Shown here piece by piece: positions 1 to 7,132 of a stretch of 11,060 nucleotides of DNA. Origin of the DNA: Paracoccaceae bacterium (lineage in GTDB: Bacteria > Pseudomonadota > Alphaproteobacteria > Rhodobacterales > Rhodobacteraceae); NCBI GenBank assembly GCA_003535335.1, contig DOHJ01000150.1, positions 38,715 to 49,774 on the forward strand, read 5' to 3'. The translations under genes and the position numbers were made by a program. The notes beneath the pieces were generated by a model. It was not told the origin of the DNA, did no database searches, and worked only from the letters and a program-made list of their open reading frames with translations. The stretch's first letter is position 1; each line of letters begins with the position of its first letter.

Positions 1-142
1 CGGTTGGTTGCGGGGAAACTATAACCATAACTCCCCCTGAAATAATAGTTACAAAAGCGTTCATTTTAATGATATTGAATGTGTGTATGTGCACAAAAGC
101 TAAATATCCAGCCACTGCATTAAACTGGAAAAGGGACAGTAT
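1..142. other. AT-rich region upstream of mscL
   Basis: No coding region is supported here. The segment is AT-rich and ends with a Shine-Dalgarno-like AAGGGA at 131-136, six bases before the mscL start, which supports that start. A TTGAAT at 75-80 could be a -35 element, but no good -10 lies at the right distance, so I do not call a promoter. A short GGGGA/TCCCC complement at 12-16 and 32-36 is not followed by a T run and is not called a terminator. Confidence 0.4.
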
Positions 143-571
143 ATGTTAAAAGAGTTCAAAGATTTCATCGCCAAAGGCAACGTCATGGACATGGCCGTTG
201 GTATCATTATCGGGGCAGCTTTTACAGCGATTGTAACATCGTTGGTAAAAGATCTGATCAACCCGATTATCGGTTTGTTTATGGGCGGCGTTGATCTGGT
301 CAATAACTTCTTTGTTATTGGTGGTGACGGCACTAAATTTGAATCACTCGAAGCGGCCAGAGAAGCAGGCGCGGCTGCGTTTGCCTATGGTTCATTCATC
401 ATGGCAATCATCAACTTCGTGATTATCGCGTTTGTTGTGTTCATGTTGGTTCGCTATGTGAACAAAGCAAAAGAAGCGGCCGAAAAAGAAGAAGCGGCCG
501 TCGAGGAAGCACCGGCAGGCCCTACCGAGTTGGATCTGTTGAAAGAGATTGCAGAATCTCTGAAAAAGTAA
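143..571 (+). CDS. mscL: Large-conductance mechanosensitive channel MscL
   Basis: MscL forms a homopentameric inner-membrane channel that opens under high membrane tension and releases solutes during hypo-osmotic shock. The 142-residue product has the full family layout. There is an amphipathic N-terminal helix ([20 protein letters not shown]). TM1 lies at about residues 16-45 with the glycine/alanine-rich pore-lining run [13 protein letters not shown] periplasmic loop at about 46-75 follows ([16 protein letters not shown]). TM2 is at about 78-105, and the cytoplasmic tail is charged, with an Ala/Glu linker and a final helix ending [11 protein letters not shown]. Length is normal for the family. 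The ATG at 143 has an AAGGGA ribosome site six bases upstream. The gene is monocistronic and ends at a hairpin terminator at 593-621. Nothing suggests truncation. Confidence 0.97.
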   Translation: MLKEFKDFIAKGNVMDMAVGIIIGAAFTAIVTSLVKDLINPIIGLFMGGVDLVNNFFVIGGDGTKFESLEAAREAGAAAFAYGSFIMAIINFVIIAFVVFMLVRYVNKAKEAAEKEEAAVEEAPAGPTELDLLKEIAESLKK

Positions 572-592
572 GCCTCAGCTGAAAAATCAATG

Positions 593-621
593 AAAGGCCC
601 GCCTGCCAGTGGCGGGTCTTT
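593..621. terminator. Bidirectional intrinsic terminator between mscL and ald
   Basis: The arms 593-603 and 611-621 pair over 11 positions (AAAGGCCCGCC with GGCGGGTCTTT, one G-T wobble) around a 7-base loop. T residues follow on the plus strand. On the minus strand, the bases just past the stem (complement of 582-592) are also T-rich. It lies between the two converging stops (571 and 626), so it probably ends both mscL and ald transcripts. Confidence 0.8.
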
Positions 622-625
622 TGTG

Positions 626-1741
626 TTATTTGATGGCAAGTGTCGGCGACAGCACATCAATGCCCAGTGCCTGACCAACTGCGTAATATGTCAGTTGACC
701 CGCATGCACATTCAAACCGGCCAGCAGGCGGGGATCATCGGCGCAGGCCTGTTTCCAACCCTTGTCCGCCAGCGCCAACATAAACGGCATAGTGGCATTT
801 CCCAGCGCAATTGTAGCGGTTCGGGCAACGGCACCGGGCATGTTGGCAACGCAGTAATGCATGATGCCATCCACATCATAAACCGGATCCTGATGGGTGG
901 TGGCGCGGGATGTTTCAAAGCAACCACCCTGATCAATCGCCACATCGACAATGGCCGCACCCGGTTTCATTTCGGCCAGCTGTGCGCGGTTAATCAGTTT
1001 AGGTGCGGCAGCGCCGGGCACTAAAACAGCGCCGATAACCATATCGGCATCGCGCACCAGATCAATAGTGTTGCCGGCACTGGCATAACTGTTTTTAAAA
1101 TCACGGCCGAACACATCATCCAGATAACGCAAGCGCGGCAATGAGCGATCAAGCACCGTCACATCCGCCCCCATTCCGGCCGCAATACGTGCCGCATGGG
1201 TGCCAACCACGCCGCCGCCAATCACCACAACGCGGGCGGGGCCAACGCCGGGCACGCCGCCCATCAAAACACCGCGCCCGCCATTGGCCTTTTGCAATGT
1301 CCACGCGCCAACTTGCGGGGCCAGACGGCCTGCAACTTCGGACATCGGCGCAAGCAGGGGCAGTGCGCCATTTGCACCGGTAACCGTTTCATAGGCAATG
1401 GCGGTGCAACCACTGGCCAGCAAATCACGGGTTTGGTCCGGGTCGGGTGCCAGATGCAGGTAGGTGAACAGCAGCTGACCGTGGCGCAGCATTTTGCGCT
1501 CATTGGCTTGGGGTTCTTTCACTTTGACGATCATTTCCGCGGTTTTGAATATTTCAGCAGCTGTGCCACGTATTTCGGCACCGGCTGCGATATAATCGGC
1601 ATCCGGAAAACCGGCGCCGGTTCCGGCCTCGGTTTCAATCACCACCTTATGGCCGTGCGCCACTGCTTCACCGGCTGCATTGGGTGTGATCCCGACGCGG
1701 AATTCTTGCGGTTTAATTTCTTTCGGGCATCCTATGATCAT
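626..1741 (-). CDS. ald: Alanine dehydrogenase (NAD+)
   Basis: This enzyme interconverts L-alanine and pyruvate plus ammonia with NAD(H), in the cytoplasm. The 371-residue protein matches the family's usual length. It opens with MIIGCPKEIKPQEFRVG, the typical first strand of alanine dehydrogenases. The residues known from the Mycobacterium tuberculosis enzyme appear at the same numbers: Arg15 and Lys75 for pyruvate binding, and catalytic His96 (TYLHLA) and Asp270 (AIDQGG). The Rossmann motif GGGVVG is at 175-180, with Asp198 at the end of the next strand, consistent with NAD. The ATG at 1741 is preferred over an upstream in-frame start at 1786 because the family begins at MIIG and AAGGAA lies just upstream. 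The gene is divergent from an Lrp-type regulator gene, which likely controls it in response to alanine. That control is inferred from other bacteria. Confidence 0.96.
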   Translation of the reverse strand: MIIGCPKEIKPQEFRVGITPNAAGEAVAHGHKVVIETEAGTGAGFPDADYIAAGAEIRGTAAEIFKTAEMIVKVKEPQANERKMLRHGQLLFTYLHLAPDPDQTRDLLASGCTAIAYETVTGANGALPLLAPMSEVAGRLAPQVGAWTLQKANGGRGVLMGGVPGVGPARVVVIGGGVVGTHAARIAAGMGADVTVLDRSLPRLRYLDDVFGRDFKNSYASAGNTIDLVRDADMVIGAVLVPGAAAPKLINRAQLAEMKPGAAIVDVAIDQGGCFETSRATTHQDPVYDVDGIMHYCVANMPGAVARTATIALGNATMPFMLALADKGWKQACADDPRLLAGLNVHAGQLTYYAVGQALGIDVLSPTLAIK

Positions 1742-1876
1742 AGCGTTTCCTTCTTGACTACTATTCCCGTCTATTTGGCGGCGCACGCAATTGCTTTGAA
1801 AATAAGCTGGTGTTTTAATGAAATATTAGTAGTATCTTCGAATATTTTCTAAAAAATTAGCAGGAATCGCGACTAA
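1742..1876. promoter_or_regulatory. Divergent ald / Lrp-type regulator control region
   Basis: This 135-bp gap between divergent genes must hold both promoters. A candidate plus-strand promoter is TTGCTT at 1791-1796, a 17-base spacer, then TTTAAT at 1814-1819. Just downstream lies an AT-rich imperfect dyad, GAAATATT at 1820-1827 and AATATTTTC at 1841-1849. A second small dyad, CTAA/TTAG, is at 1849-1860. Lrp/AsnC proteins typically bind AT-rich, weakly palindromic sites in such gaps, so these are plausible operators. The promoter match is modest and none of this is proven by sequence alone. Confidence 0.45.
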
Positions 1877-2335
1877 ATGGAAATTGACAGTATAGATTGC
1901 CGAATACTGAATGCATTGCAAAAGCGCGGCCGGATGTCGAATGCGGATTTGGCGGAAAAAATTAACCTGTCTGCATCGGCGTGTCACCGGCGGGTGCAGC
2001 GGTTGGAGGCCGATGGCTATATCAAGGATTATGTGGCCTTGCTGGATCCGCGCAAATTGGGAAAACCATCGACAATTTTTGTCGAAATTACCCTGTCGGG
2101 GCAGGCGGATGAGCTGCTGGAGGCCTTTGAGCGGGAGGTGGCGCGTGTGCCGGATGTTTTGGAGTGCCATTTGATGGCGGGGACGGCGGATTATTTATTG
2201 AAGGTGGTGGCAACCGATACCGATGATTTTGCCCGCATCCACCGTCGCTATTTGGCACGCCTTCCGGGGGTTGCGCAGATGCAGTCGTTATTTGCGTTAA
2301 GAACAGTGTTTAAAACTACGGCATTGCCGATTTAA
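1877..2335 (+). CDS. Lrp/AsnC family transcriptional regulator (probable ald regulator)
   Basis: This is a DNA-binding feast/famine regulator of 152 residues, the usual length. The N-terminus (MEIDSIDCRILNALQKRGRM) leads into a winged helix-turn-helix at about 20-48. The recognition helix contains SASACHRRVQRLEADGYI, and the next segment ends in the typical LDPRKLG. The C-terminal RAM domain (about 66-142) carries the family's effector-binding and oligomerisation signature, including VLECHLMAGTADYLLKV and the closing RTVFKTT. It is transcribed away from ald. Divergent Lrp-type genes beside ald (AldR in other proteobacteria) activate ald when L-alanine is present, so that role is likely here but inferred. 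The start ATG at 1877 has only a weak AGGA about 11 bases upstream. It is kept because the protein begins where family members begin. Confidence 0.93.
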   Translation: MEIDSIDCRILNALQKRGRMSNADLAEKINLSASACHRRVQRLEADGYIKDYVALLDPRKLGKPSTIFVEITLSGQADELLEAFEREVARVPDVLECHLMAGTADYLLKVVATDTDDFARIHRRYLARLPGVAQMQSLFALRTVFKTTALPI

Positions 2336-2345
2336 GAGAATTTAT

Positions 2346-2364
2346 GCCTCCGGCGGGGATATTT
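2346..2364. repeat. Short GC-rich intergenic element, possible weak terminator
   Basis: The 45-bp gap between the converging regulator and ecm stops holds gcctccggcggggatattt. CTCC at 2348-2351 can pair with GGGG at 2355-2358 (one wobble) around a 4-base loop, followed by ATATTT. From general knowledge, near-identical cctccggcggga/g-tattt strings recur in intergenic regions of Rhodobacterales. I saw only one copy here. It could be a terminator, but the stem is only four pairs. Confidence 0.4.
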
Positions 2365-2379
2365 AAGAACAGTAATGGG

Positions 2380-4344
2380 TTAATTTGGTTCGATGAGTGT
2401 GACGATATCGGCCATGATTTTATTTAGCTCAAAATCTTTTGGTGTGTAAACACGGGAAATGCCGGTGTTCAGCAGGGTTTTGGCGTCGTCTTCGGGGATG
2501 ATTCCGCCAGCAATAATCGGGATATGGGCAAGGCCTGCATCGTTCATTTCCTTGACCAGCTGTTGCAAAAGCGGGATGTGCGAGCCTGACAGGATCGAAA
2601 GCCCCACCACATGCGGATTTTCGCGAATGGTGGCGGCGACGATTTCGGCTGGGGTTAAACGGATGCCTTCATAACTAATATCCATGCCGCAATCACGGGC
2701 ACGGGTGGCGATTTGTTCGGCTCCGTTTGAATGACCGTCAAGGCCGGGTTTGCCCACCAGCAGTTTCAGGCGGCGGCCCAATTTATCCGAAACCGCGTCA
2801 ACCATGGCCCGGATTTCCCCTAATCCTTCGGTGCGGTTTGACGGGCTGGAGGATACGCCGGTCGGGGCGCGGTAGCCGCCAAATACATCGCGGATCACAT
2901 CGCCCCATTCGCCAGTTGTAGCACCGGCGCGCGCCGCTGAAATTGAGGCGGGCATGATGTTTTCGCCGGATTTGGCCGCAGCGCGCAGGCTGGTCAGGGC
3001 CGCTTTTACGGCCGCCTCGTCGCGGGTTTGGCGCCACTCCAGCAGGCGTTTGATCTGGTCGGCTTCGGCATCGGCATCAGCAATCATGATCGAGCCGTCG
3101 CCAGCCGTGAGCGGGCTTTGGGCGGCCTCGGTCCAGCGGTTTACCCCGACCACGGTGGTGTCGCCGGTTTCGATCTGGCCGATGCGTGTTGCGTTTGATT
3201 GAACCAGTTGGGATTTCATGTATTGGATCGCCTCAATCGCCCCGCCCATGCTGTTAATCCGGGCCAGTTCAGCCCGCGCACCGGATTTCAATTCGTCGAC
3301 TTTGCGCTCAATCGCCGGATTGCCATCAAACAGATCGTCATATTCCAGCAGGTCGGTTTCATAGGCTAAAATTTGTTGCATTCGCAGCGACCATTGCTGA
3401 TCCCATGGGCGCGGCAGGCCCAATGCCTCGTTCCAGGCCGGCAGTTGCACGGCGCGGGCGCGGGCGTTTTTGGATAGGGTAACGGCCAGCATTTCAATCA
3501 GGATACGGTAGACATTATTTTCTGGCTGCTGTTCGGTCAGGCCCAGCGAATTAACCTGAACCCCGTAACGAAAGCGGCGGAATTTCGGATCTGTGACGCC
3601 ATAACGATCGCGGGTGATTTCATCCCACAGCTCGACAAAAGCGCGCATTTTACAAAGCTCGGTGACAAAGCGGATACCTGCATTTACAAAGAACGAAATG
3701 CGCCCGACCATGGCTGGAAAATCTTCGGTCGCTACTTTATTTTGCAGATCATCCAGAACGGCCGTGGCTGTGGCCAGTGCGAATGACAGCTCTTGTTCCG
3801 GTGTCGCGCCCGCCTCTTGCAAATGATAGGAACACACGTTCATCGGGTTCCATTTTGGCAAATGCTGGCGGGTATAGGCCGCGACATCGGTGATCATGCG
3901 CAAAGAGGGTTTGGGCGGACAAATATAGGTGCCACGCGACAGGTATTCCTTGATGATATCATTTTGCACCGTGCCTTTTAGTGCGCTAACATCGGCACCC
4001 TGTTCCTGGGCGGCAGCGATATAAAGCGCCAGCAACCAGGGCGCGGTGGCGTTGATTGTCATCGAGGTGTTCATCTGCTCAAGCGGGATATCGGCAAACA
4101 GGCTGCGCATATCGCCAAGATGATTGATAGGCACGCCGACCTTGCCCACTTCGCCACGGGCCAGAATATGATCGCTGTCATATCCGGTTTGGGTCGGCAG
4201 ATCAAAAGCCACAGACAGGCCGGTTTGGCCCTTGGCCAGATTGCTGCGATAAAGCGCGTTTGAGGCCGTTGCCGTAGAATGCCCGGCATAAGTGCGAAAC
4301 AGCCACGGCCTTGGTTGGGGGCGGGGTTGGTTGGATGTGGGCAT
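2380..4344 (-). CDS. ecm: Ethylmalonyl-CoA mutase (adenosylcobalamin-dependent)
   Basis: This enzyme rearranges (2R)-ethylmalonyl-CoA to (2S)-methylsuccinyl-CoA in the ethylmalonyl-CoA pathway for acetyl-CoA assimilation. The 654-residue protein has the methylmalonyl-CoA-mutase fold in one chain. The substrate barrel spans about 12-510 (WLFRTYAGHSTATASN, then GLSVAFDLPTQTGYDSD). The C-terminal B12 domain spans about 525-650, with the lower-ligand motif DGHSNG at 536-541 (His538), LSILSGSH at 582-589 and AGG at 612-614. The YAGHSTA wording and the shorter N-terminus point to the Ecm/MeaA clade rather than methylmalonyl-CoA mutase, and ccr in the same window agrees. The ATG at 4344 is preferred over a TTG at 4395 that would add 17 unlike residues. 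An AAGG lies nine bases upstream of the chosen start. The gene is divergent from an acyltransferase gene. Confidence 0.93.
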   Translation of the reverse strand: MPTSNQPRPQPRPWLFRTYAGHSTATASNALYRSNLAKGQTGLSVAFDLPTQTGYDSDHILARGEVGKVGVPINHLGDMRSLFADIPLEQMNTSMTINATAPWLLALYIAAAQEQGADVSALKGTVQNDIIKEYLSRGTYICPPKPSLRMITDVAAYTRQHLPKWNPMNVCSYHLQEAGATPEQELSFALATATAVLDDLQNKVATEDFPAMVGRISFFVNAGIRFVTELCKMRAFVELWDEITRDRYGVTDPKFRRFRYGVQVNSLGLTEQQPENNVYRILIEMLAVTLSKNARARAVQLPAWNEALGLPRPWDQQWSLRMQQILAYETDLLEYDDLFDGNPAIERKVDELKSGARAELARINSMGGAIEAIQYMKSQLVQSNATRIGQIETGDTTVVGVNRWTEAAQSPLTAGDGSIMIADADAEADQIKRLLEWRQTRDEAAVKAALTSLRAAAKSGENIMPASISAARAGATTGEWGDVIRDVFGGYRAPTGVSSSPSNRTEGLGEIRAMVDAVSDKLGRRLKLLVGKPGLDGHSNGAEQIATRARDCGMDISYEGIRLTPAEIVAATIRENPHVVGLSILSGSHIPLLQQLVKEMNDAGLAHIPIIAGGIIPEDDAKTLLNTGISRVYTPKDFELNKIMADIVTLIEPN

Positions 4345-4497
4345 GTGGGGTGACCTTAATTGGGGTGCCTGATGTGAATATAATTGCAAAGGCAATATTG
4401 TTGCGCAAGTTATAAATCGTTCGGAATATAATTACGTTGCGACCAAATAATTCAATACCGACTAGACCTGCAAAGCATTTCCTGAAACTCTGCTTTA
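4345..4497. promoter_or_regulatory. Divergent ecm / acyltransferase control region with TTGC dyads
   Basis: This 153-bp gap between divergent genes is AT-rich and contains several TTGC/GCAA half-sites. ATTGC at 4383-4387 and GCAAT at 4392-4396 form a perfect inverted repeat with a 4-base gap. CAATATTG at 4393-4400 is a palindrome, and TTGCGCAA at 4401-4408 is another. On the minus strand 4384-4391 reads CTTTGCAA, which resembles the TTTGCAAA core recognised by RamB-type regulators, and a RamB homologue is known to activate ethylmalonyl-CoA pathway genes in Paracoccus. The clustering is seen directly. Regulator identity is inference. Confidence 0.4.
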
Positions 4498-5862
4498 ATG
4501 AACAGACTGGTTGAACTTCCTCTTTGGTTATTGCTGCTGATCGTTGGATTTGCGATTTTTTCGGCACTGGAACGGGTGCTGGTGCCATCGGTGCGCTGGT
4601 TTTTCCGCCGCCGGATGGAACGGGCTGTGGCCCGCATGAACACCAAGCTTGAGCGCCCGATCGAGCCGTTCAAACTGGCGCGTCGCCATGATATGATCCA
4701 GCGGCTGATTTATGACCCCAAAGTAACCGAGGCGATTGTGCAGCACGCTAAAACCGAAGCTGTGCCTGAAAACGTGGCCTTTGAAACCGCGCGGCGTTAT
4801 GCGCGTGAAATTGTGCCGTCGTTTAGTGCTTCGATCTATTTTGGTATTGCGTTGCGGGCATCCCGCTGGTTGTCGCGCAGTTTGTACCGTGTGCGTTTGG
4901 GTCATTTCGATCAGGCCGCAATTGAGGCGATAGATAAAGACGCCACGGTGATTTTTGTGATGAACCATCGTTCAAATATGGATTATGTTTTGGTGACGTA
5001 TCTGGCCGCCGAACGCTCGGCGCTGTCTTATGCTGTGGGCGAATGGGCCCAAGTCTGGCCGTTAAAACACCTGATCCGCGCCATGGGGGCGTATTTTATC
5101 CGGCGGGGGTCGCGCAACCCGCTGTATCGCAAGGTTCTGGCCCGCTATGTGCAAATGGCAACCGCGGGCGGGGTGACGCAGGCGGTGTTTCCCGAGGGCG
5201 GTCTTAGCCTTGACGGAACAGTTGGCGAACCCAGGCTGGGGTTGCTGAATTACGTGGTTTCAGGGTTTGAGCGCGATGGCGGTCGCGATGTGGTTTTTGT
5301 GCCGGTGGCGCTGAATTATGACAGGGTGCTGGAGGACCGGATTTTGATTTCGGCTGCCCATAAGAAGGCGCGAAAATTCAAGTTTAGCCTGTTAAAAATG
5401 CTGGGGTTTATTGGTCGTCAAATTAAATTTAAATTGATGGGGCGCTACCACCGGTTTGGTTATGCTTCGGTTGGTTTTGGCGCACCGTTAAGTTTGCGGG
5501 AATTCATCAAAACCTGCCCTGAAAATGTAACCGAATGCGTCGCGAATGCGGTTATGGCGCGGGTGCGAGATGTGGTGCCCGTGTTGCCGGTGCCCTTGGT
5601 TGCAACTGTGATGTTGACCGCCAAGGCGGCAATGGACAGCCAACAGGTTGCGACCGCTGTGACCGAATTGGCCGAGCAGATGCGAGCAAAAGGTGCGCAT
5701 ATCCACGTGCCGCGTGATAGCCTGGATTATGCCGCAGAAATTGGGCTAAAAATGTTAACCCTGCGCCATATGATAGTTGAGGATGAGGGGAAATTCAGCG
5801 CTGCTCAAGGTGAATTTTCTGCACTGGAATTTTATGCAAGCTCGATTGCTCATCTTAAATAA
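4498..5862 (+). CDS. PlsB-like glycerol-3-phosphate/lysophosphatidate acyltransferase
   Basis: This is a membrane-associated acyltransferase that probably acylates glycerol-3-phosphate or 1-acylglycerol-3-phosphate in phospholipid synthesis. The 454 residues begin with one hydrophobic segment (about 5-28), followed by an Arg-rich stretch (33-47). All four acyltransferase blocks are visible: NHRSNMD at 156-162 (His157, Asp162), GAYFIRRGSRNPLYRKVL from 197, FPEGGLSLDG at 231-240 and VFVPVALNYD at 266-275. Blocks II-IV resemble E. coli PlsB more than PlsC, but the protein is far shorter than PlsB (about 800 residues). The exact acceptor is therefore uncertain. The region after 340 is not recognised beyond helical content. 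The ATG at 4498 has no strong ribosome site, but the next Met (residue 40) would remove the membrane anchor. The gene is divergent from ecm. Confidence 0.82.
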   Translation: MNRLVELPLWLLLLIVGFAIFSALERVLVPSVRWFFRRRMERAVARMNTKLERPIEPFKLARRHDMIQRLIYDPKVTEAIVQHAKTEAVPENVAFETARRYAREIVPSFSASIYFGIALRASRWLSRSLYRVRLGHFDQAAIEAIDKDATVIFVMNHRSNMDYVLVTYLAAERSALSYAVGEWAQVWPLKHLIRAMGAYFIRRGSRNPLYRKVLARYVQMATAGGVTQAVFPEGGLSLDGTVGEPRLGLLNYVVSGFERDGGRDVVFVPVALNYDRVLEDRILISAAHKKARKFKFSLLKMLGFIGRQIKFKLMGRYHRFGYASVGFGAPLSLREFIKTCPENVTECVANAVMARVRDVVPVLPVPLVATVMLTAKAAMDSQQVATAVTELAEQMRAKGAHIHVPRDSLDYAAEIGLKMLTLRHMIVEDEGKFSAAQGEFSALEFYASSIAHLK

Positions 5863-5959
5863 CTGCAATTGCTAAATAGGCGCAGGTTATAAATATTACG
5901 CCCAAAGCTAACTTTGATTTCAAAATTTGCGCAACATGCGTGCGCGTTCAATAGCAGGC

Positions 5960-5986
5960 AACCTGACAATAAAATCGTCAGGTTTT
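5960..5986 (+). terminator. Intrinsic terminator downstream of the PlsB-like gene
   Basis: AACCTGAC at 5960-5967 and GTCAGGTT at 5977-5984 form a perfect 8-bp stem around a 9-base loop, and further T residues follow. It lies about 100 bases after the acyltransferase stop and before the Hint-domain gene, so it separates the two transcription units. The rest of the 5863-6113 gap is AT-rich. It contains the 8-bp palindrome TTGCGCAA at 5927-5934 and no supported gene. Confidence 0.75.
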
Positions 5987-6113
5987 ATATCTATATTTAA
6001 CAAATTCCTGACGCAATCACGCCGCAAATACTGGTTATTATTAACGGAATAATTATGGACTTAGTTTAAGTTGCTGTTTTCCACATAGTTTTTATATGAA
6101 AAGAATTCATAAA

Positions 6114-7097
6114 ATGCCAGCAGGAACATACACTTACACTCTGTATACAATTACCGGAAGCGGCAATGGTACTTTTACGGTTACCGGATCGTTCACGGTG
6201 ACGGTTTATGATTCCGATGATAATTTTGGTGTTGGTGATGATCAGATTGATAACAATAGCACCTCAGAAACAGGTGCAGCACCAGTGATCCAGTCACTTG
6301 GGGCTGGCGCACCTGCTGGTTGGAATGTTGGTGACACATTTTATTATGGCGGCTCTCGCGGCATCGAGGCAGGATCGCCGACAGATGATTTTCTGATCCC
6401 CAAGGTTGATGGCGCATGGCAAACAACGACTGCATTATACAGCCTGCCCGGCGCATCTGTGCCGTTGGTGGTTGGGCAAACCTATTCCAGAGATGGTGCG
6501 GCAGGAAATGTGCACCAGGAGGTCTTGCCGTGCTTTGTTTCGGGCACACATATCCTAACCCCGCAAGGCGAAACAACGGTTGAAAATTTATCTGTTGGCG
6601 ATTTGGTCAACACGATGGATCACGGTTTGCAGCCAATTTTATGGATCGGTTGCAGTACGCGTGTCGCAAAAGGCGCTATGGCACCAATTCTGTTTCAAAA
6701 AGGCGCAATTGGCAATTCGCGTGACCTGCTGGTGTCGCCGCAACACAGGATGCTGGTCAGAGACTGGCAGGCTGAATTATTGTTTGGCGAAAACGAAGTT
6801 TTGGTGCCCGCCAAAGCCCTGATAAATGATCAGACCGTGCGGCGTAAAACTGGCGGAATGGTTTGCTATTATCACATCCTGTTTGACAGCCACGAGATTG
6901 TTTTTTCCGAAGGAATTCCGAGCGAGAGTTTTAAAGCGAACGATAAAAACATCTCGGGGTTTGATGCCGATTGCCGCGATGAAATATTGGAGCTATTCCC
7001 CGAACTGGGGCTGCCTAACTTCTGTGCTCATAACCGAGATGCCAGAATGAGCCTGAAAACCAAAGAAGCGCAGTTGTTAACAAAAATGATGTGCTGA
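6114..7097 (+). CDS. Hint-domain protein (Hint_2 type), function unknown
   Basis: The product is 327 residues from the chosen ATG. A longer reading from an ATG at 6096 adds six residues. I prefer 6114 because MPAGTYTYTLY resembles the start of similar Rhodobacterales proteins, although neither start has a good ribosome site. The first ~139 residues are Gly/Thr/Ser-rich and beta-like (GSGNGTFTVTGSFTVTVYDS), with no obvious signal peptide. A Hint domain then starts at Cys140 (CFVSGTHILTPQGETTVENL, then VGDLVNTMDHGLQPILWIG), includes SPQHRML with its block-B His, and closes near YYHILFDSHEIVFSEGIPSESF. About 50 further residues follow. Hint domains cleave themselves at the N-terminal Cys; whether this one is active is unknown. 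The gene is noticeably more AT-rich than its neighbours and stands alone between an acyltransferase gene and ccr. Confidence 0.85.
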   Translation: MPAGTYTYTLYTITGSGNGTFTVTGSFTVTVYDSDDNFGVGDDQIDNNSTSETGAAPVIQSLGAGAPAGWNVGDTFYYGGSRGIEAGSPTDDFLIPKVDGAWQTTTALYSLPGASVPLVVGQTYSRDGAAGNVHQEVLPCFVSGTHILTPQGETTVENLSVGDLVNTMDHGLQPILWIGCSTRVAKGAMAPILFQKGAIGNSRDLLVSPQHRMLVRDWQAELLFGENEVLVPAKALINDQTVRRKTGGMVCYYHILFDSHEIVFSEGIPSESFKANDKNISGFDADCRDEILELFPELGLPNFCAHNRDARMSLKTKEAQLLTKMMC

Positions 7098-7111
7098 CCT
7101 ATGATTCTAGG

Positions 7112-7132
7112 CGTCGCATGCAATTTGCGACG
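7112..7132. promoter_or_regulatory. Inverted repeat between the Hint gene and ccr
   Basis: CGTCGCA at 7112-7118 and TGCGACG at 7126-7132 form a perfect 7-bp inverted repeat around TGCAATT. It starts 14 bases after the Hint stop. No T run follows; instead there is a 12-bp AT palindrome, AATAATATTATT, at 7134-7145. It could be a terminator or an operator for ccr. Within it, CAATTTGCGA at 7121-7130 fits the RamB-type core (TTTGC followed by A or G, then A). The ccr upstream region (7098-7245) contains no other gene. Confidence 0.45.

Noticed and set aside
1196..1852. 218-codon plus-strand open frame opposite ald
   Set aside because: It lies antisense to a clear alanine dehydrogenase gene. Its Cys/His/Gly-rich wording has no family signature, as expected of an antisense shadow.
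4345..4395. TTG start adding 17 residues to Ecm
   Set aside because: The added residues do not look like the family, and the ATG at 4344 is the natural family start. The extension would also consume the TTGC dyads of the promoter region.
5936..6052. 38-codon open frame in the gap after the acyltransferase gene
   Set aside because: It runs straight through the terminator hairpin at 5960-5986, has no ribosome site and shows no protein-like pattern.
6531..6950. Intein inside a host protein
   Set aside because: The Hint domain is near the C-terminus with only about 50 residues after it, and there is no recognisable split host protein or homing endonuclease.
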